A stretch of 64,000 bases of DNA from Streptomyces sp. NBC_00271 (GTDB lineage: Bacteria > Actinomycetota > Actinomycetes > Streptomycetales > Streptomycetaceae), in NCBI RefSeq assembly GCF_036178845.1, contig NZ_CP108070.1, positions 5,580,001-5,644,000 on the forward strand. The letters are read 5' to 3'. Positions 42,132-50,617 of the stretch are shown here, piece by piece. Position 1 is the stretch's first letter. The number at the start of each line of letters is the position of its first letter. A program made the translations under genes and the position numbers. Below the pieces are notes generated by a model, which saw only the letters and a program-made list of their open reading frames with translations, was not told the origin of the DNA and made no database searches.

Positions 42132-43088
42132 GTGAGACATGTCATCGCCCTCGATGTGGGCGGCACCGGGATGAAGGCCGCCCTGGTCGGGTCGGAGGGC
42201 GAGCTCCTCCACCAGGCCCGCCGCGCCACCGGCCGCGAGCGCGGTCCGGACGCCGTGGTCGACGCGATCCTCGACTTCGCGGCCGCGCTGCGCGCGTACG
42301 GCGAGCACCACCTCGGCGAGGCCGCGGCGGCCGCCGGAGTCGCCGTCCCCGGCATCGTCGACGCCGGCCGGGGCGTGGCGGTGTACTCGGCCAACCTGGG
42401 CTGGCGCGACGTCCCGATGCGCCGGCTGCTCGGCGACCGGCTGGGCGGGGTGCCGGTGGCGCTCGGACACGACGTGCGCACCGGCGGGCTCGCGGAGGGC
42501 CGGATCGGCGCGGGGCAGGGGGCCGACCGCTTCCTGTTCGTCCCCCTCGGCACCGGCATCGCGGGGGCGATCGGCATCGACGGCGGTGTCGAGGCGGGCG
42601 CGCACGGTTTCGCGGGCGAGATCGGCCATGTCGTCGTACGCCCCGGCGGGACCCCGTGTCCGTGCGGACAGCACGGCTGTCTGGAGCGGTACGCGTCCGC
42701 CGCCGCCGTCAGCCAGGCCTGGGCGAAGGCCTGCGGGGACCCGGCGGCCGACGCCGCCGACTGCGCGAAGGCCGTCGAGTCCGGGGACGCGCGGGCGCGG
42801 GAGGTCTGGCAGGACGCCATCGACGCGCTCGCCGACGGGCTCGTCACCGCGCTCACCCTGCTGGATCCACGCACGCTGATCATCGGTGGCGGTCTCGCCG
42901 AGGCCGGGGAAACCTTGTTCACACCGCTACGGGCCGCCGTCGAGCGGCGCGTCACCTTCCAGAAGCTGCCGTCCCTCGTCCCCGCGGCCCTCGGGGACAC
43001 GGCCGGCTGCCTGGGCGCGGGCCTGCTGGCCTGGGACCTGCTGAATCAGCCGACCACTTCCCGACCGACTTCGGAGGTAACCACCTGA
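42132..43088 (+). CDS. nagK: N-acetylglucosamine kinase (ROK family)
   Basis: 318 residues. 'VIALDVGGTGMKAALV' is the ATP-binding start, 'GVAVPGIVDAG' and 'FVPLGTGIAGAIG' are ROK motifs, and 'CPCGQHGCLERYAS' is the cysteine zinc motif (~177-189). It phosphorylates GlcNAc so that NagA can deacetylate it. GTG 42132 follows a GGGGTAAGGGG ribosome-binding region. The stop overlaps the nagA ATG (TGATG), so the two are translated together. Two DasR-like sites precede the gene. I recall the same nagK-nagA order in S. coelicolor (SCO4285-SCO4284). Confidence 0.93.
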   Translation: MRHVIALDVGGTGMKAALVGSEGELLHQARRATGRERGPDAVVDAILDFAAALRAYGEHHLGEAAAAAGVAVPGIVDAGRGVAVYSANLGWRDVPMRRLLGDRLGGVPVALGHDVRTGGLAEGRIGAGQGADRFLFVPLGTGIAGAIGIDGGVEAGAHGFAGEIGHVVVRPGGTPCPCGQHGCLERYASAAAVSQAWAKACGDPAADAADCAKAVESGDARAREVWQDAIDALADGLVTALTLLDPRTLIIGGGLAEAGETLFTPLRAAVERRVTFQKLPSLVPAALGDTAGCLGAGLLAWDLLNQPTTSRPTSEVTT

Positions 43089-44233
43089 TGGCCCCTAGAA
43101 CGGTTCTCGCCGGTGCCAGGGTGGTACTGCCCACCGGAGTCGTCGACGACGGTCGTGTGATCGTCGACGGCACACGCATCGCCGGGAGCGCGCCCTCGTC
43201 GGCGCGGACACTGGACCTGTCGGGCCACTGGCTCGTCCCCGGCTTCGTGGACCTCCACAACCACGGCGGCGGCGGTGCCTCCTTCACCTCCGGGACCGTC
43301 GAGGAGGTCCTCCAGGGCGTCCACACCCACCGGCTGCACGGCACCACCACCCTCGTCGCCTCGACCGTGACCGGCGACATGGACGGCCTCGCCCAGCGCG
43401 CCGGGCTGCTCTCCGAGCTGGCCGAGCAGGGCGACATCGCGGGCATCCACTTCGAGGGCCCGTTCATCTCGCCGTGCCGCAAGGGCGCGCACTCCGAGGA
43501 GCTGCTGCGCGACCCGGACCCGGCCGAGGTCCGCAAGCTGATCGACGCGGCGCGCGGCCGGGCCAGCATGGTCACCCTCGCCACCGAACTGCCGGGCGGC
43601 ATCGACTCCGTACGCCTGCTGGCCGAGCACGGGGTGATCGCGGCGATCGGGCACACGGACGCGACGTACGAGCAGACGGTGGAGGCCATCGACGCGGGCG
43701 CGACCGTCGCCACGCACCTGTTCAACGCCATGCCCGCGCTCGGACACCGCACGCCCGGCCCGATCGCCGCCCTCCTCGAGGACGAGCGGATCACCGTCGA
43801 GCTGATCAACGACGGCACCCACCTCCACCCCGCCGCGCTCCAGCTGGCGTTCCATCACGCGGGCGCGGACCGGGTGGCGTTCATCACGGACGCCATGGAC
43901 GCGGCGGGCTTCGGCGACGGCCGCTATCGGCTCGGCCCGCTGGAGGTCGAGGTCAGCGAGGGGGTCGCCCGGCTGGTGGAGGGCGGCTCGATCGCGGGCT
44001 CCACGCTCACCCTCGACCGCGCCTTCCAGCGGGCGGTGACCGTCGACCGGCTGCCGGTCGAGGACATCGTCGCGGCCCTGTCCGCCAACCCGGCCCGCCT
44101 GCTCGGCCTGTACGACAGGGTGGGCTCGCTGGAACCCGGCAAGGACGCCGACCTGGTGGTTCTGGACGCGGAGTTCGCCCTCAAGGGCGTCATGCGCCGG
44201 GGCGAATGGGTGGTTGACCCACAACTGGGCTGA
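43088..44233 (+). CDS. nagA: N-acetylglucosamine-6-phosphate deacetylase
   Basis: 381 residues, amidohydrolase fold. 'PGFVDLHNHGGGGASFTS' carries the first metal-binding His pair, 'GIHFEGPFISPCRKGAH' the catalytic Glu region, 'AAIGHTDATYEQT' and 'ATHLFNAMPAL' further metal ligands, and 'AFITDAMDAAGFGDG' the catalytic Asp. Product is glucosamine 6-phosphate and acetate. ATG 43088 has GGAGG 11 nt upstream and overlaps nagK's stop by one base. A 10-bp terminator hairpin follows 31 bp downstream. The frame is open upstream through nagK and should not be read there. Confidence 0.95.
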   Translation: MAPRTVLAGARVVLPTGVVDDGRVIVDGTRIAGSAPSSARTLDLSGHWLVPGFVDLHNHGGGGASFTSGTVEEVLQGVHTHRLHGTTTLVASTVTGDMDGLAQRAGLLSELAEQGDIAGIHFEGPFISPCRKGAHSEELLRDPDPAEVRKLIDAARGRASMVTLATELPGGIDSVRLLAEHGVIAAIGHTDATYEQTVEAIDAGATVATHLFNAMPALGHRTPGPIAALLEDERITVELINDGTHLHPAALQLAFHHAGADRVAFITDAMDAAGFGDGRYRLGPLEVEVSEGVARLVEGGSIAGSTLTLDRAFQRAVTVDRLPVEDIVAALSANPARLLGLYDRVGSLEPGKDADLVVLDAEFALKGVMRRGEWVVDPQLG

Positions 44234-44264
44234 TTCGCCCTTCGGTTGGAACGCGATGTGACGT

Positions 44265-44298
44265 ACGGCGGTCGTCCCGGGACTGGGCCGACCGCCGT
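44265..44298 (+). terminator. Terminator of the nagK-nagA operon
   Basis: ACGGCGGTCG (44265-44274) and CGACCGCCGT (44289-44298) pair perfectly around a 14-nt loop and are followed by TGTCTTT. Confidence 0.65.
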
Positions 44299-44380
44299 TG
44301 TCTTTGGCATGATCGAGCCTCCGGATTCTCCGGAACTCGAAACTGTCGGCCAGCGCATTCATCGGGGGAGGTCGGTCCAG

Positions 44381-45310
44381 GTGATCCTCACGGTCACACC
44401 GAACACCGCTCTCGACATCACCTATCGCGTACGGTCCCTGCGCCCGCACACCGCGCACCGGGTGACCGAGGTCACCGAACGCCCCGGCGGCAAGGGCCTG
44501 AACGTGGCCCGGGTGCTCGCCGCCCTCGGCCACGAGGTGACGGTCACGGGCTTCACGGGCGGCGTGACGGGCCGCGCCCTGCGGGACCAACTCGCGGACA
44601 CACCCGGGGTGGTGGACGCGCTGATCCCGGTCGAGGGGGCGACGCGCCGCACGATAGCCGTGGTCGACACGACGACGGGTGACTCGACTCAACTCAATGA
44701 ACCAGGACCGGAGATCACCCCTGCCGAGTGGGCGGCCTTCCAGGAGGCCTACGAGGTGCTGCTGCGCTCCGCGTCGGCGGTGGCCCTGTGCGGCAGCCTG
44801 CCGCCGGGGGTGCCGGTGGGCGCGTACGCGGGGCTGATCCGCACCGCCCGTGCGGCGGCCGTCCCGGTCCTCCTGGACACCAGCGGCGAACCCCTGCGCC
44901 GGGGCATCGCCGCCCGCCCCGACATCGTCAAGCCGAACGCCGACGAACTGGCCGAACTCACCGGGTCCCACGAGCCGTTGCAGGCGACCCGGGACGCCCG
45001 CAGGCGCGGCGCGCACGCCGTCGTGGCCTCGCTGGGGGCCCAGGGCCTGGTCGCCCACACTCCGGACGGCCTCTGGCGCGCCACCCCACCACGCCGCGTC
45101 CACGGCAACCCGACCGGCGCGGGTGACTCCGCGGTCGCGGGCCTGCTGTCCGGCCTGGTGGAACACCTTCCCTGGCCCGACCGCCTGGCCCGGGCCGTCG
45201 CCCTCGCCACGGCGACCGTACTGGCCCCCGTGGCGGGCGAGTTCGACCGCCAGGCGTACGACACCCTGCTCGACCAGATCACGGTCGCGGCGGACGCCAC
45301 GGCGGCCTGA
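44381..45310 (+). CDS. PfkB-family sugar kinase (1-phosphofructokinase/tagatose-6-phosphate kinase type)
   Basis: 309 residues, beginning 'VILTVTPNTALDITYRV', which is the phosphofructokinase-like family start. 'RPGGKGLNVARVLAALG' is the PfkB signature 1 and 'NPTGAGDSAVAGLLSGL' signature 2 with the catalytic Asp. It phosphorylates a sugar phosphate using ATP. GTG 44381 follows GGGGGAGG by 9 nt and lies after the nagA terminator, so it has its own promoter. The substrate is uncertain; fructose 1-phosphate or an amino-sugar-derived compound are possible. Confidence 0.85.
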   Translation: MILTVTPNTALDITYRVRSLRPHTAHRVTEVTERPGGKGLNVARVLAALGHEVTVTGFTGGVTGRALRDQLADTPGVVDALIPVEGATRRTIAVVDTTTGDSTQLNEPGPEITPAEWAAFQEAYEVLLRSASAVALCGSLPPGVPVGAYAGLIRTARAAAVPVLLDTSGEPLRRGIAARPDIVKPNADELAELTGSHEPLQATRDARRRGAHAVVASLGAQGLVAHTPDGLWRATPPRRVHGNPTGAGDSAVAGLLSGLVEHLPWPDRLARAVALATATVLAPVAGEFDRQAYDTLLDQITVAADATAA

Positions 45311-45333
45311 TAGCCGCCGCCCGCAGCGCCCCG

Positions 45334-46317
45334 CTACTTCGTGACCTGACCCTGCTTCAGCGACAGCTGGTCGAGGAGGACGTTGCAACTGTCGCCGTCC
45401 CCGCAGGAGATGGTGATCGTGTTGGTGCCCTTGGTGAGGGTGGGCCACGAGTAGGTCTTCGTCCAGCCCTTCGCGAAGTCACCGTCGGCCGCGTGCGCGT
45501 AGTTCTTCATGCCCAGCTTGGAGCCGAACACCTTGCCGTTGACGGTGAGCGTCATCGAACCGTCGGCACCGGCCGCGCTGTAGCGGGCGAAGAGGGTGTA
45601 GGTACCGTCGTCGGGGATGCCGTTGACGGTCCAGGTGACCGAGGCTCCGGGGGTGTTGAGGCCGGTCACGTAAGTGCCGCCGTCGGACTTGGCGCCCTCG
45701 ACGTCCGACGCCGTCGTGACACCCGTCCCCAGGTTCAGCGCCTTCGCGTCGATCTTCGGGAGCTCCCCGGCGGCCGCCGACTCCGAGGCCGACGCGCTCG
45801 GGGAGGCGCTCTCGGAGGCCGAGGACGTCGCGTCGCCGCCCGTCGTGACCTTGCTGCTGTCGTTCGAGTCACCGTTCATCATGGCGACGCCGATGCCGAT
45901 GACGACGGCGGCGACCACGGCGATGGCGCCGATCAGCAGGCCCTTGGTGTTCGGTCCACGGCCGCGGCCGCCTCCCGACGACTGCCGGCCGGTCGGAGCC
46001 CCGCCGGGGACCGTCTCGGGCGCCGCGTAGTGCGCGTTCGGCTGCCCGTAGGCGCCCTGCTGCGGCACCTGGCCGTACGGTGCCGTCGGGGCGGCCTGCT
46101 GGCCGTACTGCGCGGTCGGAGCCTGCTGGCCGTAACCGGGCTGCTGCTGTCCGTACTGGCGTTCGCCGACCGCCCGCACCCGGTTGACCGAGCCGGGGTA
46201 GCCGTAGCCGCCGCCTCCGCTGGGCGGAGTGGCGCCGTTGGCCTGACCGTCGGCGTACAGATAGCCGAACGGGTCGTCGTCCTCGGGCGTGCTCGCGCCG
46301 TTGTTGCCGGGCGTCAT
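45334..46317 (-). CDS. Membrane-anchored carbohydrate-binding-module protein
   Basis: 327 residues. Residues ~1-120 are a Gly/Gln/Tyr/Pro-rich cytoplasmic tail with 'YGQQ' repeats. A membrane helix 'GLLIGAIAVVAAVVIGIGVA' spans ~126-146, followed by a Ser/Ala/Glu-rich linker. The outer domain (~190-320) looks like a family 35/6 carbohydrate-binding module: 'TLFARYSAAGADGSMTLTVN', 'NTITISCGDGDSCNVLLDQL'. It may attach the cell to, or sense, an extracellular glycan. No catalytic domain is seen. It is convergent with the sugar kinase and lies downstream of the diguanylate cyclase gene on the same strand. Confidence 0.8.
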   Translation of the reverse strand: MTPGNNGASTPEDDDPFGYLYADGQANGATPPSGGGGYGYPGSVNRVRAVGERQYGQQQPGYGQQAPTAQYGQQAAPTAPYGQVPQQGAYGQPNAHYAAPETVPGGAPTGRQSSGGGRGRGPNTKGLLIGAIAVVAAVVIGIGVAMMNGDSNDSSKVTTGGDATSSASESASPSASASESAAAGELPKIDAKALNLGTGVTTASDVEGAKSDGGTYVTGLNTPGASVTWTVNGIPDDGTYTLFARYSAAGADGSMTLTVNGKVFGSKLGMKNYAHAADGDFAKGWTKTYSWPTLTKGTNTITISCGDGDSCNVLLDQLSLKQGQVTK

Positions 46318-46434
46318 CCCTTGGTCTCCTCAACAGGTGCGGTTCAGATGCGGTACATGGATGAATAGCGAGCCTACCCGCTCCCAGGGGACCAAACGGG
46401 TGGGCTTCACCGCATCAACCCACTGACCTGTGAC

Positions 46435-48159
46435 TTATCCGGCACGCCGATGCTGTTTGGGACGAGACCGTTTCTCGACGTACATCCGTTCATCAGCGGA
46501 TTTCAAGACCTCGTCCGCCGTCATGCCACAGTGTGCCCACCCGATGCCGAAGCTGGCGCCCACCCGGACGGCCCGGCCGTCCACACGGATCGGCGGGATG
46601 ATCGCGTTCCGTAGCCGTACGGCGAGGTCGGCCGCGTCCGCCCGGCCGAGCCCGTCGGCGAGCACCACGAACTCGTCACCGCCGAGCCTGGCCACCGTGT
46701 CGCCGTCCCGGACACCGTTGGTCAGGCGTCGGGCGACCTCGATGAGCACCGCGTCGCCCGCGTTGTGCCCGAAGCGGTCGTTGATCGACTTGAAGCCGTC
46801 GAGGTCGCAGAAGAGCACCGCGAGCCCCTTGGTGCCGTCGTCCGTCTCACCCTCGGGCGCGATGGTGTGCACATGGTGGTCGAAGGCGTCGTACGCCTCG
46901 AAGCCCGGCCCGAGGTCGAACCCGTGCCCGCTCCCGTTGCCCGCGCTGCCCGCGCCGCCGCCGAGGTGGTTGTCGTAGGAGTTGTGCTCGGCCGCCTGGT
47001 CCGCGAACGGGCCGTGCCCGTACGCCGCGTCCAGCGACTCGACCGTGCCCGGCTGAAGGGCCCCGGGGCGCTGGCAGAGGCGGGAGCCGAGGCGGGAGCG
47101 CAGCTCGGCCGAGTTCGGCAGGCCGGTGAGCGAGTCGTGCGAGGCGCGGTGGGCGAGCTGGAGCTCGCGGCGCTTGCGTTCCTCTATGTCCTCGACGTGC
47201 GTGAGCAGGAAGCGGGGGCCGTCGGCGGCGTCCGCGACGACGGAGTTGCGCAGCGAGACCCAGACGTAGGTGCCGTCGCGGCGGCCGAGTCTGAGCTCGG
47301 CGCGCCCGCCCTCGGCGGACGTCCGGAGCAGGGTGCCGATGTCCTCGGGGTGCACGAGGTCGGAGAAGGAGTAGCGGCGCATCGCGGAGGCGGGCCGGCC
47401 CAGGAGGCGGCACAGGGCGTCGTTGGTGCGCAGGATGCGGCCGTGCTGGTCGCCGCCCATCTCGGCGATGGCCATGCCGGAGGGGGCGTACTCGAAGGCC
47501 TGCCGGAAGCTCTCCTCGCTGGCGCGCAGGGCCTGCTGCTCCCGCTCGAGCCGGACCAGGGCGCGCTGCATATTGGCTCGTAGACGCGCGTTGCTAATGG
47601 CGATGGCGGCCTGGAAGGCGTACATCTGGAGCGCCTCGCGTCCCCACGCGCCGGGGCGCCGCCCGTTGCGCGGCCGGTCCACGGACAGGACGCCGATCAG
47701 CTCACCGGTGCTGCCCCCGGAGATTCCCGGGGTGTACATGGGGGCGAAGAGGCGGTCGGAGGGGTGCCACTCGTCCTCGAAGCGCGGCGCGGGCCCGTCG
47801 GTGTACCACTGAGGTACGTCGTCGTCGTCGAGGACCCAGCCCTCGGTGTGCGGAATGAAGCGCAGATCGCCCCAGGCCTCGCCCATGTTCAGCCGGCGGT
47901 CCCAGGAGGTGCGGGAGCCGACCCGGCCGGTGATCAGCGCTTCGGCGGCGGAGTTGCCGGCGAGCGCGGCGACCACGAGGTCGCCGTCGGGGCGTACGAG
48001 ATTGACACACGCCAGCTCGTAGCCGAGGCCCGTGACCACGCCGTCGGCGACGGTCTGCAGCGTGTCCGCCAGGCTCCGCGCGGTGTTCATGTCCGCCATC
48101 ACCTGATGGAGCTGCCGCAGGGTCGCAAGACGGACGTAGGGCTCCGACTCGGTCTCCAT
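46435..48159 (-). CDS. cdgB: Diguanylate cyclase with GAF, PAS and GGDEF domains (CdgB-like)
   Basis: 574 residues. GAF domain ~20-190 ('MADMNTARSLADTLQTVADG', 'VLSVDRPRNGRRPG'), PAS with PAC segment ~205-330 ('FRQAFEYAPSGMAIAEMGGD', 'GTYVWVSLRNSVV'), and GGDEF ~340-565 with 'ARLGGDEFVV' at ~490-499. An 'RDGD' inhibitory I-site lies five residues before GGDEF, so product feedback is likely. The insert between 360 and 430 is Gly/His-rich. The domain order and neighbours match CdgB of S. coelicolor (SCO4281), which makes c-di-GMP and affects development. BldD- and Crp-like sites lie upstream. Confidence 0.92.
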   Translation of the reverse strand: METESEPYVRLATLRQLHQVMADMNTARSLADTLQTVADGVVTGLGYELACVNLVRPDGDLVVAALAGNSAAEALITGRVGSRTSWDRRLNMGEAWGDLRFIPHTEGWVLDDDDVPQWYTDGPAPRFEDEWHPSDRLFAPMYTPGISGGSTGELIGVLSVDRPRNGRRPGAWGREALQMYAFQAAIAISNARLRANMQRALVRLEREQQALRASEESFRQAFEYAPSGMAIAEMGGDQHGRILRTNDALCRLLGRPASAMRRYSFSDLVHPEDIGTLLRTSAEGGRAELRLGRRDGTYVWVSLRNSVVADAADGPRFLLTHVEDIEERKRRELQLAHRASHDSLTGLPNSAELRSRLGSRLCQRPGALQPGTVESLDAAYGHGPFADQAAEHNSYDNHLGGGAGSAGNGSGHGFDLGPGFEAYDAFDHHVHTIAPEGETDDGTKGLAVLFCDLDGFKSINDRFGHNAGDAVLIEVARRLTNGVRDGDTVARLGGDEFVVLADGLGRADAADLAVRLRNAIIPPIRVDGRAVRVGASFGIGWAHCGMTADEVLKSADERMYVEKRSRPKQHRRAG

Positions 48160-48297
48160 TCGCCCTCCCCTCGAGACCTCGCAGCAACTCCAGGGTTGTC
48201 TTCGGCGTACCTGGTTCTCTTACGGTTCTCTCGCGTACTACTTGGTAGCTTCGTGCATAGCTTCCACGCCACTGAATCACAGCGCGCTGCCCACTCG

Positions 48298-48310
48298 GTA
48301 CACAGGGTCA
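48298..48310 (-). promoter_or_regulatory. BldD-like box upstream of cdgB
   Basis: GTACACAGGGTCA fits the BldD pattern TNACNCWGNGTNA except the first base. It lies 139 bp upstream of the cdgB start. BldD with c-di-GMP represses cdgB in S. coelicolor, so feedback from product to gene is the expected meaning. Confidence 0.55.
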
Positions 48311-48325
48311 ACAAAATATGGCTCC

Positions 48326-48341
48326 TGTGACTCAAGTCACA
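48326..48341. promoter_or_regulatory. Crp-type perfect palindrome upstream of cdgB
   Basis: TGTGACTCAAGTCACA is a perfect 16-bp palindrome. It satisfies both the classical TGTGA-N6-TCACA Crp pattern and the Streptomyces GTG-N6-GNCAC pattern. It lies about 170 bp upstream of cdgB and 208 bp upstream of the divergent flavin reductase start, in the 389-bp gap 48160-48548, which otherwise has only a short direct repeat (CCAGACTTAGGA, near 48470 and 48485). Confidence 0.6.
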
Positions 48342-48548
48342 GCGGAAGATGAGCAATTGAGTGGGGTTTCTGCATTTCCCCCGTGCGTTTACTGAACGCT
48401 TATTTGGACGCTGTGTAGACACTGTGAGCAGTTGTGTCCGTCCCGAGACCTAGGACTCGGCTCAGGGCCAGACTTAGGACCAGACTTAGGACTCGGCTCG
48501 GGCCGAGGCCCGATGCGGCTCCCCGGGGTCGGAGACTAGCGTTTCGGC

Positions 48549-49112
48549 GTGCTGAACACTCCCTCTGCCGCTCCGCTCACCCCCTCCGTGCATGCTGAGG
48601 GGGTGAGCAACGACGAGTTCCGTGCCGCCATGTCCCGGCTGGCCGCGGGTGTGGTCCTGGTGACCGCACACGAGCCCGCGCTGGACCCGGAAGGCCCCGG
48701 CGGCGAGGACGTCGGCATGACGGCGACGGCCTTCCTGTCCGTCTCCCTGGACCCGCCACTCGTCATGGTCAGCCTGCGTGAGGGCTCCCGCATGGACGAC
48801 CTGCTCGACGAACAGCCCCTGTGGGCCGTCTCCGTGCTCTCCGAGAGCCAGCGCCACATCGCGGGCCGCTTCGCCATGAAGGGCCGCATCAGCGACCGCC
48901 TGCTCTTCGAGGACATCCCGTACGTCCGCGGAGAGGCGTCCGGGGCACTCCTGGTGGGCGGCGCCCTGGCGACCCTGGAGTGCCGCACCGAGCAGCGGGT
49001 CGCCGCCGGTGACCACACCCTCGTCATCGGGCGGGTGCTGGCCGCGTCGGTACCGAGCGGGGACGGCGGACCGCTGCTGCACTTCAAGGGGCGCTACCGG
49101 CAGTTGGGCTGA
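48549..49112 (+). CDS. Flavin reductase-like protein (FMN-binding split barrel)
   Basis: 187 residues. 'FRAAMSRLAAGVVLVTAHEP' and 'GMTATAFLSVSLDPPLVMVS' are the flavin-reductase hallmark (flavin-binding strands), with 'GRFAMKGRISDRLLFED' at ~105. It reduces free flavin with NAD(P)H, often for a partner monooxygenase, but none is next to it. The start at 48549 lacks a ribosome-binding site; an in-frame GTG at 48603 ('VSNDEFRAAM') begins nearer the family N-terminus and is an equally plausible start. Confidence 0.85.
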   Translation: MLNTPSAAPLTPSVHAEGVSNDEFRAAMSRLAAGVVLVTAHEPALDPEGPGGEDVGMTATAFLSVSLDPPLVMVSLREGSRMDDLLDEQPLWAVSVLSESQRHIAGRFAMKGRISDRLLFEDIPYVRGEASGALLVGGALATLECRTEQRVAAGDHTLVIGRVLAASVPSGDGGPLLHFKGRYRQLG

Positions 49113-49137
49113 CGCCCTTTCTTCGAGGGCCGGGGGG

Positions 49138-50112
49138 CTACCGGTCGAGGACGGTGACGTCCAGCCCGGCCAGCCGCTCCGGGTCGTTGAGGATGTCGAT
49201 GACGGCGATCCTGCCGTGCACGACCGTGAAGGCGAGGACACCGACGGGGCGCCCCTCCACGACCACGACCACACCCGCGGCGCCGTTGACGAGCGCGGGC
49301 CGGGCGATCCGGGCCAGGTGCGCGTACCCGCTCGCCCCCGAGGCCACGGCGATGGCACCGGCCGTCACCCCGCCCTCGCTCCGGGCCACCACGTCCGGGT
49401 CGAGCACGGCGACGAGCGCGTCGAAGTCGCCCTCCCGCGCCGCCGCGAGGAAGGCGTCCACGACCGCCCGCTGCCGCCCCAGGTCGGGATCGGGCACGGG
49501 CGCCCCGCCCTGGACCCTGCGCCGGGCCCGGCTGGCGAGCTGACGGGACGCCGCCGACGTACGGCCCACGAGGGGCGCGATCTCCTCGAAGGGCACCGCG
49601 AACAGGTCGTGCAGCACGAAGGCGAGCCGTTCGGCGGGCGTCAGCGTCTCCAGTACGACCAACAGGGCGAGGCCCACCGAGTCGGCGAGCAGCGCCTCCT
49701 GTTCGGGGTCGATGCCCGAGACGGGGCTGAGCACCGGCTCCGGCATCCGGACACCGGGCCCCTCCGCCAGGGGGCCGAGCGGCTCCTCACCGCGACTTCG
49801 GCGGGAGCGCAGCATGTCGAGACAGACCCGGCCGACGACGGTCGTCAGCCAGCCGCCGAGGTTGTCGACCCGGTCGGCGTCGACGCGGCTGAGCTTGAGC
49901 CAGGCCTCCTGGACGGCGTCGTCGGCCTCCGAGAGGGAGCCGAGCATGCGATAGGCGACGGCGCGGAGGTGACCGCGGTGGGATTCGAATCGCGCGGCGA
50001 GAAATTCGTTCGCGTTCGCGCCGTCCTTCGCGTTCTCGGCCTTCTTCGCGTTCGCGTTCTTCGCATTCTTGTCGTCATTCCCGTTCTCTCCGGGAAATTC
50101 GCTGTCGCTCAT
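49138..50112 (-). CDS. ECF41-type sigma factor with C-terminal SnoaL-like domain
   Basis: 324 residues. Residues ~1-36 are a Lys/Asn/Ala/Glu-rich tail. Region 2 ('LRAVAYRMLGSLSEADDAVQ', ~50-70) and region 4 ('LLVVLETLTPAERLAFVLHD', then 'PFEEIAPLVGRTSAASRQLA') form the sigma core; ~210-324 is a SnoaL-like domain ending 'VIDILNDPERLAGLDV', related to the ECF41 C-terminal NPDKL-type motif. In ECF41 the C-terminal domain controls promoter use. No carboxymuconolactone-decarboxylase or similar partner gene lies beside it. The gene is convergent with the flavin reductase. Confidence 0.85.
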   Translation of the reverse strand: MSDSEFPGENGNDDKNAKNANAKKAENAKDGANANEFLAARFESHRGHLRAVAYRMLGSLSEADDAVQEAWLKLSRVDADRVDNLGGWLTTVVGRVCLDMLRSRRSRGEEPLGPLAEGPGVRMPEPVLSPVSGIDPEQEALLADSVGLALLVVLETLTPAERLAFVLHDLFAVPFEEIAPLVGRTSAASRQLASRARRRVQGGAPVPDPDLGRQRAVVDAFLAAAREGDFDALVAVLDPDVVARSEGGVTAGAIAVASGASGYAHLARIARPALVNGAAGVVVVVEGRPVGVLAFTVVHGRIAVIDILNDPERLAGLDVTVLDR

Positions 50113-50196
50113 ACGTCACATCTCCTGGTCGCCGCCGCGGTCCGGCACGGACTTGCCCGTCATGGCATTGACGGACCGCGGCCCCCTGATGTGACG

Positions 50197-50484
50197 TCAC
50201 GTCTCCGGGACGGCGCTCAGTCGCAGTCGGCTGCCGTCCCCGGAGCGCTCCACTTCGACCTCGTTCACGGAATCGTCCGCGAAGCGGAGGGTGAAGTACG
50301 GACTGGCCTCGATCAGGAACTGCATGTCCTCACGCGCGCCGCTGTCCAGCGGCGCGGAGACGACGGCGTCCCACGCACGGGCGTCGGGCACGGCGGCCTG
50401 CCGCAACCGGACGGGGATCCGCGCCAGGCAGGTCGATCGATTGGCCCACCACTCCAGGTGCGCCCTGTCCTCGTATCCGTCCAT
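50197..50484 (-). CDS. Small hypothetical protein
   Basis: 95 residues, soluble, starting 'MDGYEDRAHLEWWANRSTCL', with strand-rich later sequence 'FLIEASPYFTLRFADDSVNE'. It is not low-complexity and seems a real gene because the strand and codon bias match neighbours. I do not recognise a family. It lies alone between the ECF41 gene and arfB, and an ATG begins a well-formed N-terminus with no strong ribosome-binding site. Confidence 0.6.
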   Translation of the reverse strand: MDGYEDRAHLEWWANRSTCLARIPVRLRQAAVPDARAWDAVVSAPLDSGAREDMQFLIEASPYFTLRFADDSVNEVEVERSGDGSRLRLSAVPET

Positions 50485-50617
50485 TCCATGAGATTAGCGA
50501 CAACTCGGCACAAAGGCCTGTCACCTCATACCCACGCAGTGGCCGACACGCCCACAGAAGAGACACCCACGGAAGACACGCGGGTGCCTCGGGTGCCGCG
50601 GGGTGCCTCGGGTGCTC

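Noticed and set aside
48326..48341. BldD site at TGTGACTCAAGTCACA
   Set aside because: Spacing between the AC and GT pairs is one base short of the BldD pattern; it fits Crp instead.
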